DNA from: a virus
DNA: 28,161 nt
IMG/VR virus record: IMGVR_UViG_3300031227_000310
Span: 1 to 28,161 of that record
Direction: 5' to 3' (one strand)
How positions within the stretch are numbered: the first letter of the stretch is position 1; every line of letters starts with the position of its first letter. The notes beneath the pieces are model-generated. The model saw nothing but the letters and a program-made list of their open reading frames with translations. It was not told where the DNA came from and made no database searches. Shown piece after piece: positions 21,799-28,161 of this stretch. A program made the translations under genes and the position numbers.

Positions 21799-23922
21799 TT
21801 ATACGGCTGGAGGTTGTGGTGATTGTTGACTCTTTTGCTGTGCAGCCTGCTGTTTTTCCGCTGAAGCTTGCTGGGATTCCCTCACCTGAACTTCTACTTG
21901 TCCAATCGCTAATTCAGCAGCAGTGATATCTTTTAATGATCGAATACCTTTATTTTCTATCATCTCCTGAACCTGTGCCCAATTCTCGGCGGTTTCGGAT
22001 CTGATCTTTTCATTCTCAAGTTCGATTTGATCGATCTTTGCTACTCTTTCTTCAAGAGATGCTACCATCATTTCAAAATTCAATTCCTGAATCGGATCAG
22101 GTTTCTGCTTAGACTTCATTTCCTCTTCCTCTTCAGGAGTTGGATCGATGTAGCCTTCTTTGATTCCAAGCTTGCGAGCTCTAGCCGATGCTTCTTTCGA
22201 ACCTGGGAAATCCATGTTCTTCAATACCAAGTCAGTAGTCGTTTGTCCGATGATCGGGCTAGTGCGACCTGCCTCTGTTAAGTAGGCTACGGCTTCTTCG
22301 CGCTTAGTAGCGAACGATGGGCCGACATCGACCTTCATATCGTACTTCCCGACACTGAGGTCGTTTAACACAACCTCTTCGCCCGTCTGCTCATCAATAA
22401 CAACTTGATTGATCTGCACCAGATCGACATCGCCATCTTCCTTCAATATCCGCTCGATTCTAGTGCCGTCGTAAATTGGAGGTATCATACCGATGATGAT
22501 CCGCCCAGTATGCTCGATCATCTTCGCGTGATTATCGGTGATCTCGTAAGTACCGTTGAACCCTTGCCGTTGCTGAGTCTTTAGAGCAATGCCGCTTTGA
22601 TCTCTTGGATTGTCGCCCAGAGAAGGAGCATGGTAGCCCGTAGCTGACATTATATCGCTCTCCGCCTGTCTTATCCGGTTGATTTGAGCTGCTTGAACGG
22701 CTGGAGCTCCCGTTCTCCTCGGCGGTCCCGCATTCTCGGGATCTGGATTGAAAAATTGTACTGGCGCATTGTCGGTAGCCATTCGAGCAAGATCGCCTTC
22801 GTAGCCTTCCGCTTGCTTCGTAGATACCCAATAAGGATCTTTCGGAGCCAATGCCCCTGTTTCTACGCTGCTCGAAGTCTCGTAATTGTAGACACGCTGA
22901 GGATCTTTCGCCTTGCGGATCATTCCGCAGTAGTAATGAACTCCGTCGATCCAAGAGCTGTAGCCGTAGCCAAGAACGATTGGTAGCTCCATGCCGGGAA
23001 TCTCGTGAGGCCCATCAAGAACCTCGCCTCCGGAAAGCTTGTAGTGAAGAACCTTGTGAGACGAAACCACCTTGATCTGACTTTGCGTGATTCCGTTCTG
23101 GGCGAGTTCGTCTTCTATCTTCTCAAAGTCTTCGTTCTTCTCGTAGGTCTGCCCATTCGTCATCAAAACCAAAGTCTTCTTCGTAGGCTCTTTGACGTAA
23201 TAATCCGCTACCTTTATGAAATCCTGCGTTCGCCAGCCCGATCGTACCCCGTTGATTCCAATCAGATTGAAATTGGCCGCCTTGCTTAAAGGCCAACGCT
23301 TCTCAAAGCTCTCAGGACTCCAATTCTTCACAACGCTAATCCATTTCGCGTCCTTGTGACAGTCCTCTACCGATTCTGGATCTACGGAAACAGTAGTAGC
23401 CGCCGAACGAATCGGCTTGAGATAGATTTCCTGATCCCACCCATCGTCTACGGTGTACCGCGTACATACCTCCCATGCACCAATCCCGCCCGTCGCCATT
23501 TCCTTCAATCCGTTGTCTTTCCACGAATCGCCTGAATTATCTCGAATGCTGCGTACAACACCTTCGTAAATCTCCGCAATATCTTGCTTCGCTCCGCCAC
23601 CCTTTGGCCTAACGCGAATCTCTACACGATTCTGAAGCTGATCGCCCAGGAACTGGTTACGCGCAGCAGCAACCCGATTGATCTCGTACATCGGACGCTT
23701 CGCCCTCTTTCGCCCACGAGAAGCTATCTCATCCCACTGAGAACCCGGCTTGTCGCAAAATAACGAATCCTCTACGCATAGCTGTCGCTCGTCCTGCTCG
23801 AATTGCTCAGAAGCCTTGTGCCGATCCATAGCAAGATCGTGAGCCGCTTTATTCGCAGCCGATTGCTCGCTGGTTTTCTGTTTAGAAACCTTACCGGAAC
23901 CGTCAGTAGCCGAATACTCCAT
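21799..23922 (-). CDS. Portal protein, P22-type
   Basis: This 707-residue protein is close in size to P22 portal (725) and shows its pattern. There is an N-terminal helical region, RPMYEINRVAAARNQFLGDQ (about 76-95, the portal entry helix), NRVEIRVRPKGGG (about 98-110), AEIYEGVVRSI, the 'GGIGAWEVCTRY' strand (about 145-156) and a later 'DVDLVQINQVVID' segment. The C-terminus (about 610-707) is a long Glu/Gln-rich coiled coil ending in a Q/S/A/P tail, analogous to the P22 barrel. It forms the dodecameric DNA channel and terminase dock. It has no Shine-Dalgarno sequence. Confidence 0.9.
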   Translation of the reverse strand: MEYSATDGSGKVSKQKTSEQSAANKAAHDLAMDRHKASEQFEQDERQLCVEDSLFCDKPGSQWDEIASRGRKRAKRPMYEINRVAAARNQFLGDQLQNRVEIRVRPKGGGAKQDIAEIYEGVVRSIRDNSGDSWKDNGLKEMATGGIGAWEVCTRYTVDDGWDQEIYLKPIRSAATTVSVDPESVEDCHKDAKWISVVKNWSPESFEKRWPLSKAANFNLIGINGVRSGWRTQDFIKVADYYVKEPTKKTLVLMTNGQTYEKNEDFEKIEDELAQNGITQSQIKVVSSHKVLHYKLSGGEVLDGPHEIPGMELPIVLGYGYSSWIDGVHYYCGMIRKAKDPQRVYNYETSSSVETGALAPKDPYWVSTKQAEGYEGDLARMATDNAPVQFFNPDPENAGPPRRTGAPAVQAAQINRIRQAESDIMSATGYHAPSLGDNPRDQSGIALKTQQRQGFNGTYEITDNHAKMIEHTGRIIIGMIPPIYDGTRIERILKEDGDVDLVQINQVVIDEQTGEEVVLNDLSVGKYDMKVDVGPSFATKREEAVAYLTEAGRTSPIIGQTTTDLVLKNMDFPGSKEASARARKLGIKEGYIDPTPEEEEEMKSKQKPDPIQELNFEMMVASLEERVAKIDQIELENEKIRSETAENWAQVQEMIENKGIRSLKDITAAELAIGQVEVQVRESQQASAEKQQAAQQKSQQSPQPPAV

Positions 23923-23942
23923 TTCTTAGAAGAAGGGTTGAA

Positions 23943-24266
23943 TTAGTAGCCGTGTCCAACTGGGATAATTACCAATTGAGCAATCAAGCTCGAAGCCGAA
24001 GCAATTGTGAAACGAAAAACCGGAGCGCACATCTGAACTTTGTAAGCTCTAGGAGTTGTAGCCGTGATCGTTAATGCCGTTGTACCGTCCTCGGCGTAGA
24101 ACGTGTTTACCGTACCAGCGATCGTTAGAGACTGACCGATCGCATTCATCGTGCCTGTACCGCTCGTGTAAATCAAACCCACGATGTAATTTCGCCCAAG
24201 TATCAATCCCTCAACGTAGTGACTCGCGTTCGCTGTTATTTTGTCCCCGTGTTTTACTTTTGCCAT
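23943..24266 (-). CDS. Small beta-structured virion protein
   Basis: This 107-residue protein shows a beta-strand pattern throughout (IVGLIYTSGTGTM, TIAGTVNTFYAEDGTTALTI, FRFTIASASSLIAQLVIIP). The layout is like small head decoration or cement proteins of phages, but the family was not recognised. It lies between the large terminase cluster and portal. Its leader contains a well-formed 11-bp hairpin (24301-24328). The start has an AT-rich leader (AAAATATC) without a Shine-Dalgarno sequence. Function is inferred only loosely from composition and neighbours. Confidence 0.6.
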   Translation of the reverse strand: MAKVKHGDKITANASHYVEGLILGRNYIVGLIYTSGTGTMNAIGQSLTIAGTVNTFYAEDGTTALTITATTPRAYKVQMCAPVFRFTIASASSLIAQLVIIPVGHGY

Positions 24267-24300
24267 GATATTTTAACCACCAACCACCTGTTTATTGTTC

Positions 24301-24328
24301 AGATGACTTTGAGTAGCCAAAGTCACCT
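24301..24328 (-). promoter_or_regulatory. Hairpin in the leader of the small virion gene
   Basis: On the - strand AGGTGACTTTG and CAAAGTCATCT form an 11-bp stem (one G-U pair) with a 6-nt loop, about 35 bases before the ATG at 24266. No T run follows, so it is more likely an RNA processing or stabilising hairpin than a terminator. Confidence 0.5.
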
Positions 24329-24375
24329 CTTTGTGGCATAAAAATAGGATGGGCCTAATATGGCAAGGAAAATGA

Positions 24376-24567
24376 CTATTCAACGTTTTCAGCCGCAATC
24401 GCTCCTATCGCTTCGAAGATCTGCTTTCCCAAAAGATCGCCGTCCAGCTTATCCAGATCCCCAGCCAGCGTAACAATCTGCTGGTTGCCTGAGCTGTCGA
24501 CGAAAGGAATGCCCTTATTAGGAACCATTAAATCGCCGTATTCTATCGTTATTTTTAGCATCTTCAT
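24376..24567 (-). CDS. Small hypothetical protein after large terminase
   Basis: This 63-residue protein starts MKMLKITIEYGD, with two or three strands, then a helical C-terminus (DGDLLGKQIFEAIGAIAAENVE). The family was not recognised. It begins nine bases after the large terminase stop with no Shine-Dalgarno sequence, so translation may depend on coupling to terminase. It could be a small head or packaging accessory protein; nothing specific supports this. Confidence 0.55.
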   Translation of the reverse strand: MKMLKITIEYGDLMVPNKGIPFVDSSGNQQIVTLAGDLDKLDGDLLGKQIFEAIGAIAAENVE

Positions 24568-24576
24568 GATATCAAT

Positions 24577-26250
24577 TCACGACCATTCTGACTCAAAACG
24601 AATGCGGATCGGCTTACCCGCTTTTACGTTATCCACCGCAAACGCCATATTGGCGGCATCCCACAAATTAGGCGAGGAAACCCCTCTGGAACGCATCTCT
24701 GGCTTGCTCTCAACGAGGATCTTCCCATTCCCCCGATACTTCCGCTGAGGTCGGCTCAACTCCGCAATCAGATTCGTCACACCTTCACACTGACTGCTGA
24801 TAGAGATCAACGTGTCAGGATCTTGATAAACTCCATGCTCGATTGCTTCAAACGTCCTCTCAAATCTCCTACGCAGCGAATACGCAGTCTGGGCCCTGTA
24901 ATTCGCAAACGCATCCCCATTGGTCTTATTCAGATCAACGCACTCGGATTTCTTATCCGCAACCTCTCCAGATCCATGAAAATGAACGATAGGAATCTCC
25001 TTCGCATCGAACTTGTCTTGAATCGAAAGCTTCACAATCGGAGCCCCCATGCCATCAGAGTCATAAACGAAGGCATCAAGACCATCTCCGTTCCTCTTAC
25101 CCATCGCGTAATCGACCACCCAAGGCAAAGCATCACGAATGTCGCCGGTCTTCATCTCCGAGCAATCCATTATTACGCTCCCATGCCGATACAGCCTCGC
25201 TTTCGCATCTCCAACGTCAGCAGGGTCAAACGAAACAACCTTCGTACCGCTAGGCTCGAATCCAAGACGAATATGAGCATCGATTGAAGCCCTTACCCAC
25301 TTCGCAGGGATAAACACGTTCTCAGCACTCGCATTGTAGTCCCGATCGATCTCCTGAGCTACCGTAACCTCGTCAAACGTAGCCTTCATCTTCACGTACC
25401 AAGGATAAACAGCCCCTAATGGAGAATCTCTCCCAACACCCTTCGTAACCTTCTTCGTCTCCTCGTCAACAAGCTCCCACTGGTTCTTCCTCGGATCATC
25501 ACGCCAATCGAACTCGAATACCTTCACCTTCCCAGAATGACGCTTCCGGTAAAACGCATTTCCATTCCCATTCGGTGTGCTAATATCAATCTGACAATTC
25601 GTGTTCTGAGACAGAGCCGCATTTACACGTTCCTGACGCTCAACATAAGCAGCCTCATCCACAAAATAAGCAGACTGTCGACCACCACGACCGATATTGT
25701 CTCCACACTCACCCGTTATCGTGCTCCCGTTCTCAGGGTTGATAAGACGCATCTCAGCCGAATGCTCTCGCTCGTTGAAACCCTCCGGACGGAATTCCTT
25801 CGGTATCATCCGAACCAACGGCCTAATCTTCTCGAAAATGCTCTTGGGATCTCCCTTCTTATCTACCAACTCCTCTTTACGACTACCAAAACCAGCAGCA
25901 AATCCAGGACGAAATAACCACATGCTCACAGACCAACCAACAGCCAGCCAAGTAACGCCCATGTCTCTAGACTTCTCAACCAGACCGCCTTCACCAGCTT
26001 CCCACCTCTGCGTAAGCCACTGCAAAAACTCTATCTGCCTGTCAAATGGTACGAATGGGATCTCAGCAGGCAAACCTCGCTCAACGTTACGCGGGTCGTA
26101 AGTCATGCCCCAATCCTTAACAAAGTCCCACGGAGCGCAGGCATAATGAGCCTTCATCATACCAACCATCTTAGGGTCTTTCCTCAGCTTCATCAAAAGC
26201 TTCGCCCTATTTGAAAGCTCCAACGGGTAATTCGGTTTCAAAAAGTCCAT
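24577..26250 (-). CDS. terL: Terminase large subunit
   Basis: This 557-residue protein is the DNA-packaging motor. The ATPase domain has a Walker A-type KSRDMGVTW (93-101), Walker B YFVDEA (195-200) and a coupling motif STPNGNG (224-230). The RNase H-like nuclease domain has SFDPAD (340-345), VYDSDG (395-400) and a C-terminal 'NLWDAANMAF' motif, giving the acidic triad. Length and order are standard. The start at ATG 26250 is supported by GGAG upstream and an in-frame stop just before it. Unusually, it is separated from the small subunit gene by 688 bases with no convincing gene. Confidence 0.97.
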   Translation of the reverse strand: MDFLKPNYPLELSNRAKLLMKLRKDPKMVGMMKAHYACAPWDFVKDWGMTYDPRNVERGLPAEIPFVPFDRQIEFLQWLTQRWEAGEGGLVEKSRDMGVTWLAVGWSVSMWLFRPGFAAGFGSRKEELVDKKGDPKSIFEKIRPLVRMIPKEFRPEGFNEREHSAEMRLINPENGSTITGECGDNIGRGGRQSAYFVDEAAYVERQERVNAALSQNTNCQIDISTPNGNGNAFYRKRHSGKVKVFEFDWRDDPRKNQWELVDEETKKVTKGVGRDSPLGAVYPWYVKMKATFDEVTVAQEIDRDYNASAENVFIPAKWVRASIDAHIRLGFEPSGTKVVSFDPADVGDAKARLYRHGSVIMDCSEMKTGDIRDALPWVVDYAMGKRNGDGLDAFVYDSDGMGAPIVKLSIQDKFDAKEIPIVHFHGSGEVADKKSECVDLNKTNGDAFANYRAQTAYSLRRRFERTFEAIEHGVYQDPDTLISISSQCEGVTNLIAELSRPQRKYRGNGKILVESKPEMRSRGVSSPNLWDAANMAFAVDNVKAGKPIRIRFESEWS

Positions 26251-26595
26251 ATCATTATCTCCATATCAAAAGTCATACTAGGGATTGTCAGAGCCATTAA
26301 AGCAACCTCGCTATCCAGTGTTACCGCACAGCTCAAGGATATACTCACAAACGCTCAGAAGGATTCGAACACACCAAACATGTCTCTAACACTGAGATAC
26401 AAACATCGGATGTAAATTTATTCATACCACATATACCCATAAACAAACACTGCACACAAAAGCAACCTAATCCGAAATCCCAGAAAATATTCAAAAAAAA
26501 ATGGGGATAAGGAAATAAGGTCTTTATGTTTCTAATCGGGGATTTCCTACACCTGGAGCTACCACCACAACACCCCACCCCATCCTCAAGAAAGC

Positions 26596-26622
26596 GGGAT
26601 AGGGTATCCGGGGGGGTAGGGG
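26596..26622 (+). other. Possible G-quadruplex motif
   Basis: Four G-runs (GGG, GGG, a run of seven G, GGGG) separated by ATA, TATCC and TA meet the usual G3-loop1-7 rule on the + strand. GGATA and TATCC inside it also form a 5-bp inverted repeat. It lies in the inter-terminase spacer, where the late transcript would carry the C-rich complement. Confidence 0.6.
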
Positions 26623-26654
26623 TCGTTTTCCCTGGTTTCCCTGGTGATTCGGTC

Positions 26655-26810
26655 TCAATCTGGCTTGAATCGGTGCCTGAGCTGTCCTCGGCTGTCGTTT
26701 CTCCTCTCGTCCGGCTGGCAGTGGCTTGAAGCAGCCGGGCTTGAAGCAGCCGGGATTGAAGCAGCCGTCATTGCTTCGCTAACCTGCAATGCGTCACTTA
26801 CGATCAGCAT
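26655..26810 (-). CDS. Doubtful small frame in the terminase spacer
   Basis: A 51-codon frame starts at ATG 26810 behind GGAG (nine bases away). It encodes MLIVSDALQVSEAMTAAS and then a PAASS-type low-complexity stretch produced by the 15-bp DNA repeats, ending in a basic tail (RHRFKPD). No family is recognised. The good ribosome site argues for translation; the repeat-driven composition and lack of any domain argue against. I list it as possible only, because it is the only frame in the spacer with a plausible start. Confidence 0.2.
   Translation of the reverse strand: MLIVSDALQVSEAMTAASIPAASSPAASSHCQPDERRNDSRGQLRHRFKPD
26726..26770. repeat. Three 15-bp direct repeats
   Basis: TTGAAGCAGCCGGGC, TTGAAGCAGCCGGGA and TTGAAGCAGCCGTCA follow each other directly (26726-26740, 26741-26755, 26756-26770), the first twelve bases being identical. 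The array lies in the non-coding spacer between terminase genes and could be a protein-binding array, for example for the small terminase. Confidence 0.9.
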
Positions 26811-26938
26811 CCTATGAACTCCGCTCTCTCAGCCGCTCCGCTCCGCTCGTTTGCTCCTTTGGAGATGGTCAGCCGCTCCACTTGCTGCCGCCGATGGCAT
26901 TGCTTTGCTGCTTATCAAGTAGATGGAGAGCCCGGGCA

Positions 26939-27571
26939 TCACCCCATCAGCTGCTTATAGGCTTCGGACGCTGCTTCCGGGCTGAGTGACACATCTAAAT
27001 GAGCCGTGATCACTTTACCGGTAATCTCCGCTTGTATCCTGTCTCCGTAGCGCTTCGGGTCCCACTTGCTGAGCAGCTTCAACCGGGTTTCAACACGTAG
27101 CTTGCTCCGTTGAATCACTTCCGAGTTGGTTCGCTCGTTTCCGTCATCATCGGTGATCAAGTCCTTGCTTGAGTCATCTGCTATCCGAAGACAGTCGATG
27201 GCAATAGTGTCATGGCCTAGAAGACGCGCATGTGCGATGCTTGAGGCGAATGCCTCGTCTTCGTCTCTCCATGCCTTGAGAGTCCATGCGCTGGGTAGTT
27301 CTGCGATGTCTCTACAAACTACCGCTTCGGGAGTCCCGGTTGAAATTGCTTGAATCACTTTGCGCTTAACTTCTGCTTTCTGCTCTGGGGTGAAGTAGCG
27401 TGATCTTCCGTCTGGCTCTTTTTTCGCTCTGGTTGCTACGATTTCGAGAGGCTTGGCTTCTTGCTTGGCAATAGACTTGAGTAGGTTTCTGCGTAGTGTC
27501 TTCTGCCTTGTGGGTTTGCGTGCGGCTGGCTTTGTCTTGGGTTGCTTTGTCTTGGGTTGCGTCTGTTTCAT
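26939..27571 (-). CDS. terS: Terminase small subunit
   Basis: This 210-residue protein is the DNA-recognition part of the packaging machine. It has a very basic N-terminal tail (about 1-50, with a KQPKTK repeat encoded by a duplicated 15-bp unit), a helix-turn-helix-like region (about 65-105: 'VIQAISTGTPEAVVCRDIAELPSAWTLKAW', split here as two helices) and an oligomerisation region with 'IADDSS' and 'LRVETRLKLLSKWDPKRYGDR' (about 150-176). The last two are characteristic of small terminases of this type. It is the first late gene, about 220 bases downstream of a good - strand promoter. No Shine-Dalgarno sequence precedes its ATG. Confidence 0.85.
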   Translation of the reverse strand: MKQTQPKTKQPKTKPAARKPTRQKTLRRNLLKSIAKQEAKPLEIVATRAKKEPDGRSRYFTPEQKAEVKRKVIQAISTGTPEAVVCRDIAELPSAWTLKAWRDEDEAFASSIAHARLLGHDTIAIDCLRIADDSSKDLITDDDGNERTNSEVIQRSKLRVETRLKLLSKWDPKRYGDRIQAEITGKVITAHLDVSLSPEAASEAYKQLMG

Positions 27572-27649
27572 GCTGGTATGTTGTGGTTAGGTTGTGGAAG
27601 TGGGCAATGGGATTAGGTATCGCGGTACGTCTGTGGATTGTTTGGGTGA

Positions 27650-27750
27650 TTGTGACGGCGTGGACGGCACAATGGTGTTGGATTGGCTGTGATGTCGAGA
27701 GAATAGGGTGGGGGTGGAGGGTTAGGCGGTTGTGACGGCGTTAGACGGCG
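27650..27750. repeat. GACGGCG repeats in the late leader
   Basis: TTGTGACGGCGT occurs at 27650-27661 and again at 27730-27741, exactly 80 bases apart. A further GACGGCG follows ten bases after the second copy (27744-27750), and GGACGGCA is at 27662-27669. The spacing of about one and eight helical turns would suit a binding protein. They lie downstream of the late promoter, in its mRNA leader. Confidence 0.6.
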
Positions 27751-27793
27751 TTAGACTGCTGCAGTTGATGAGGATACCGGGCGAGGGGTGAGA

Positions 27794-27821
27794 CATATAC
27801 TCAAACGGGAGTGAATGTCAA
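27794..27821 (-). promoter_or_regulatory. Candidate late promoter
   Basis: On the - strand TTGACA (perfect sigma70 -35) is followed after 16 bases by TATATG (4 of 6 for the -10). It would start transcription about 215 bases before the small terminase ATG and could drive the whole late operon. It is the best promoter match found in the window. Confidence 0.55.
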
Positions 27822-27870
27822 ATCGAGTTTTTGTAGGTGTGTGAGTGGGGTTGAGATGGGGGTAAGCGGG

Positions 27871-27931
27871 TAGGCAATTATTGCCCCTTTTGGATAGTAC
27901 CTAGACTAGGTAGGTAGGCAATATTTGCCTA
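27871..27931. promoter_or_regulatory. Operator-like palindrome cluster
   Basis: Two copies of TAGGCAA-N3-TTGCC (27871-27885 and 27915-27931, the second extended to TTGCCTA) flank a perfect 15-bp palindrome TACCTAG-A-CTAGGTA (27898-27912). Paired symmetric sites between divergent promoters are typical of repressor binding. The binding protein is not in the window. Confidence 0.65.
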
Positions 27932-27938
27932 GTAGAGC

Positions 27939-27954
27939 TGGGAAGGATTTCCCA
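27939..27954. promoter_or_regulatory. TGGGAA/TTCCCA inverted repeat
   Basis: TGGGAA and TTCCCA form a perfect 6-bp inverted repeat with a 4-base centre, eight bases past the palindrome cluster and upstream of a + strand promoter candidate. It could be another operator or a small hairpin. Confidence 0.45.
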
Positions 27955-27979
27955 ATGTTTAGTTTATTGAACATATTGA

Positions 27980-28007
27980 TTGACTCGTTGCAGTAGTGTG
28001 CTAGTTT
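27980..28007 (+). promoter_or_regulatory. Candidate early promoter, extended -10 type
   Basis: TTGACT (5 of 6) is followed after 16 bases by TAGTTT, with TGC directly before it as in extended -10 promoters. The -10 is poor (3 of 6), so this is a weak call, but it faces the + strand gene at 28077 and lies next to operator-like palindromes. Confidence 0.35.
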
Positions 28008-28029
28008 TTGGTTGTTGGCTGAGTTATAG

Positions 28030-28064
28030 CTGACACGGGCCGAGACGATCTCGGTAATTTTACC
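28030..28064 (+). promoter_or_regulatory. Candidate promoter with palindromic operators over the spacer and -10
   Basis: CTGACA (5 of 6) and GGTAAT (4 of 6) are 17 bases apart, pointing towards the gene at 28077. A perfect palindrome CCGAGA-CGA-TCTCGG (28040-28054) sits in the spacer and touches the -10. A second one, GGTAA-TT-TTACC (28053-28064), covers the -10 itself. Such placement is what a repressor operator needs. The resulting leader would be only about a dozen bases. Confidence 0.45.
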
Positions 28065-28076
28065 CTCTTATATCTT

Positions 28077-28161
28077 ATGCAGACCGACACCAAAACCACC
28101 TACCGCATCAAGGCCGAATTTAGCTATTACCCAGGGACATGCTACGCTCCTGTTGATGGGT
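28077..28161 (+). CDS. Start of a + strand gene cut by the window edge
   Basis: An ATG frame is open for 28 codons to the right edge (MQTDTKTTYRIKAEFSYYPG and on). Its composition is normal and it begins right after the palindrome-covered promoter candidate, with no Shine-Dalgarno sequence and an AT-rich leader (TATATCTT) as in other genes here. It is likely the first gene of a + strand early operon continuing beyond the window. Too short to identify. Confidence 0.5.
   Translation, partial: MQTDTKTTYRIKAEFSYYPGTCYAPVDG

Larger units (their letters stand above)
26251..26938. other. Long non-coding spacer between small and large terminase genes
   Basis: No convincing gene fills these 688 bases. 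The terL-proximal part (about 26251-26535) is AT-rich and includes a run of nine A (26493-26501, T on the late strand) that could follow a weak 7-bp stem. The terS-proximal part (about 26540-26938) is visibly GC-rich and repetitive. It holds a possible G-quadruplex, a 15-bp triple repeat, CATTGC/GCAATG arms at 26769-26791 and CCGCT repeats near 26831-26848. Terminase genes usually touch or overlap, so this may be a packaging site or the remnant of a lost gene. Confidence 0.7.
27572..28076. promoter_or_regulatory. Divergent control region between late and early genes
   Basis: These 505 bases hold no convincing gene. The part next to terS is strongly G-rich on the + strand and contains GACGGCG repeats. 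The middle carries the late promoter candidate. The part next to the + strand gene at 28077 contains at least five palindromes and two candidate + strand promoters. The arrangement fits a switch region where repressors or activators decide between early and late transcription. Individual elements are listed separately. Confidence 0.65.

Noticed and set aside
26340-26370. TTCGAATCC, resembling a tRNA T-loop, on the - strand
   Set aside because: The adjoining bases do not form a T-stem, and no acceptor, D or anticodon arm is present nearby.
26345-26578. - strand frame of 77 codons in the terminase spacer (Cys-rich)
   Set aside because: It has only a GTG start with no ribosome site, an unnatural Cys/Phe-rich composition and it crosses the poly-T tract; no family resemblance.
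27661-27730. G-quadruplex in the G-rich leader before terS
   Set aside because: Only three runs of three or more G are close enough together; it does not meet the four-run rule, unlike 26596-26622.
27496-27735. Tryptophan-rich hydrophobic + strand frame
   Set aside because: It overlaps the small terminase gene in antisense and the G/T-rich leader; its Trp content is a by-product of TGG-rich sequence.
1-28161. Terminal redundancy or matching ends showing a complete linear or circular genome
   Set aside because: The first and last bases visible share no repeat, and the final gene is cut by the edge.

Overview
The window is part of the genome of a short-tailed (podovirus-type) tailed phage with a P22-like virion module. 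The evidence is gene order plus recognisable proteins: small terminase, large terminase, a ~700-residue P22-type portal, scaffold, a P22-type coat protein, a gp4-like tail accessory factor, a gp10-like DNA stabilisation protein, three ejection-type proteins and a beta-helix tailspike. There is no tape measure or sheath. No integrase, repressor, DNA polymerase, holin or endolysin is recognisable. The last + strand gene also runs off the right edge, so the window is probably not a complete genome. The host cannot be named. Some starts have clear Shine-Dalgarno (SD) sequences, but many have only an AT-rich AATAAT-type leader before ATG, as seen in phages of hosts that rely weakly on SD pairing.

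Layout. Positions 122-7867 hold a + strand early operon of tightly packed genes, many joined by ATGA or TAATG overlaps. It begins with small accessory genes, including a YopX-like protein. It then carries a recombination and replication set: an SSB-like protein with an acidic ...PF tail, a PD-(D/E)XK exonuclease, a pentapeptide-repeat protein, a lambdoid-type coiled-coil protein, a protein with a possible clamp-binding motif, a DnaC-like helicase loader and a RuvC-like resolvase. The two operons converge at 7867/7919, with a terminator between them. Positions 7919-27571 hold the late operon on the - strand, transcribed from the small terminase towards the tailspike. The gp26/gp14 position, between the gp10-like and gp7-like genes, holds two small beta-structured proteins and a SET-domain protein. 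A free-standing HNH endonuclease gene sits between portal and scaffold.

Two long stretches lack a convincing gene. Positions 26251-26938, between the terminase genes, contain a possible G-quadruplex, a 15-bp triple repeat and inverted repeats, and are a candidate packaging site. Positions 27572-28076, between the late operon and the next + strand gene, look like a divergent control region with a good - strand promoter, several palindromes and possible + strand promoters overlapping palindromic operators.

Functionally, the early genes would process, protect and resolve phage DNA and recruit the host helicase. The late genes package DNA into a P22-like head, close it, load ejection proteins and attach tailspikes. 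The most unusual features are the SET-domain gene in the virion cassette, the two early genes bracketed by short perfect direct repeats (one also bracketed by integron-core-like heptamers), and an intrinsic terminator placed directly against the helicase-loader start codon.
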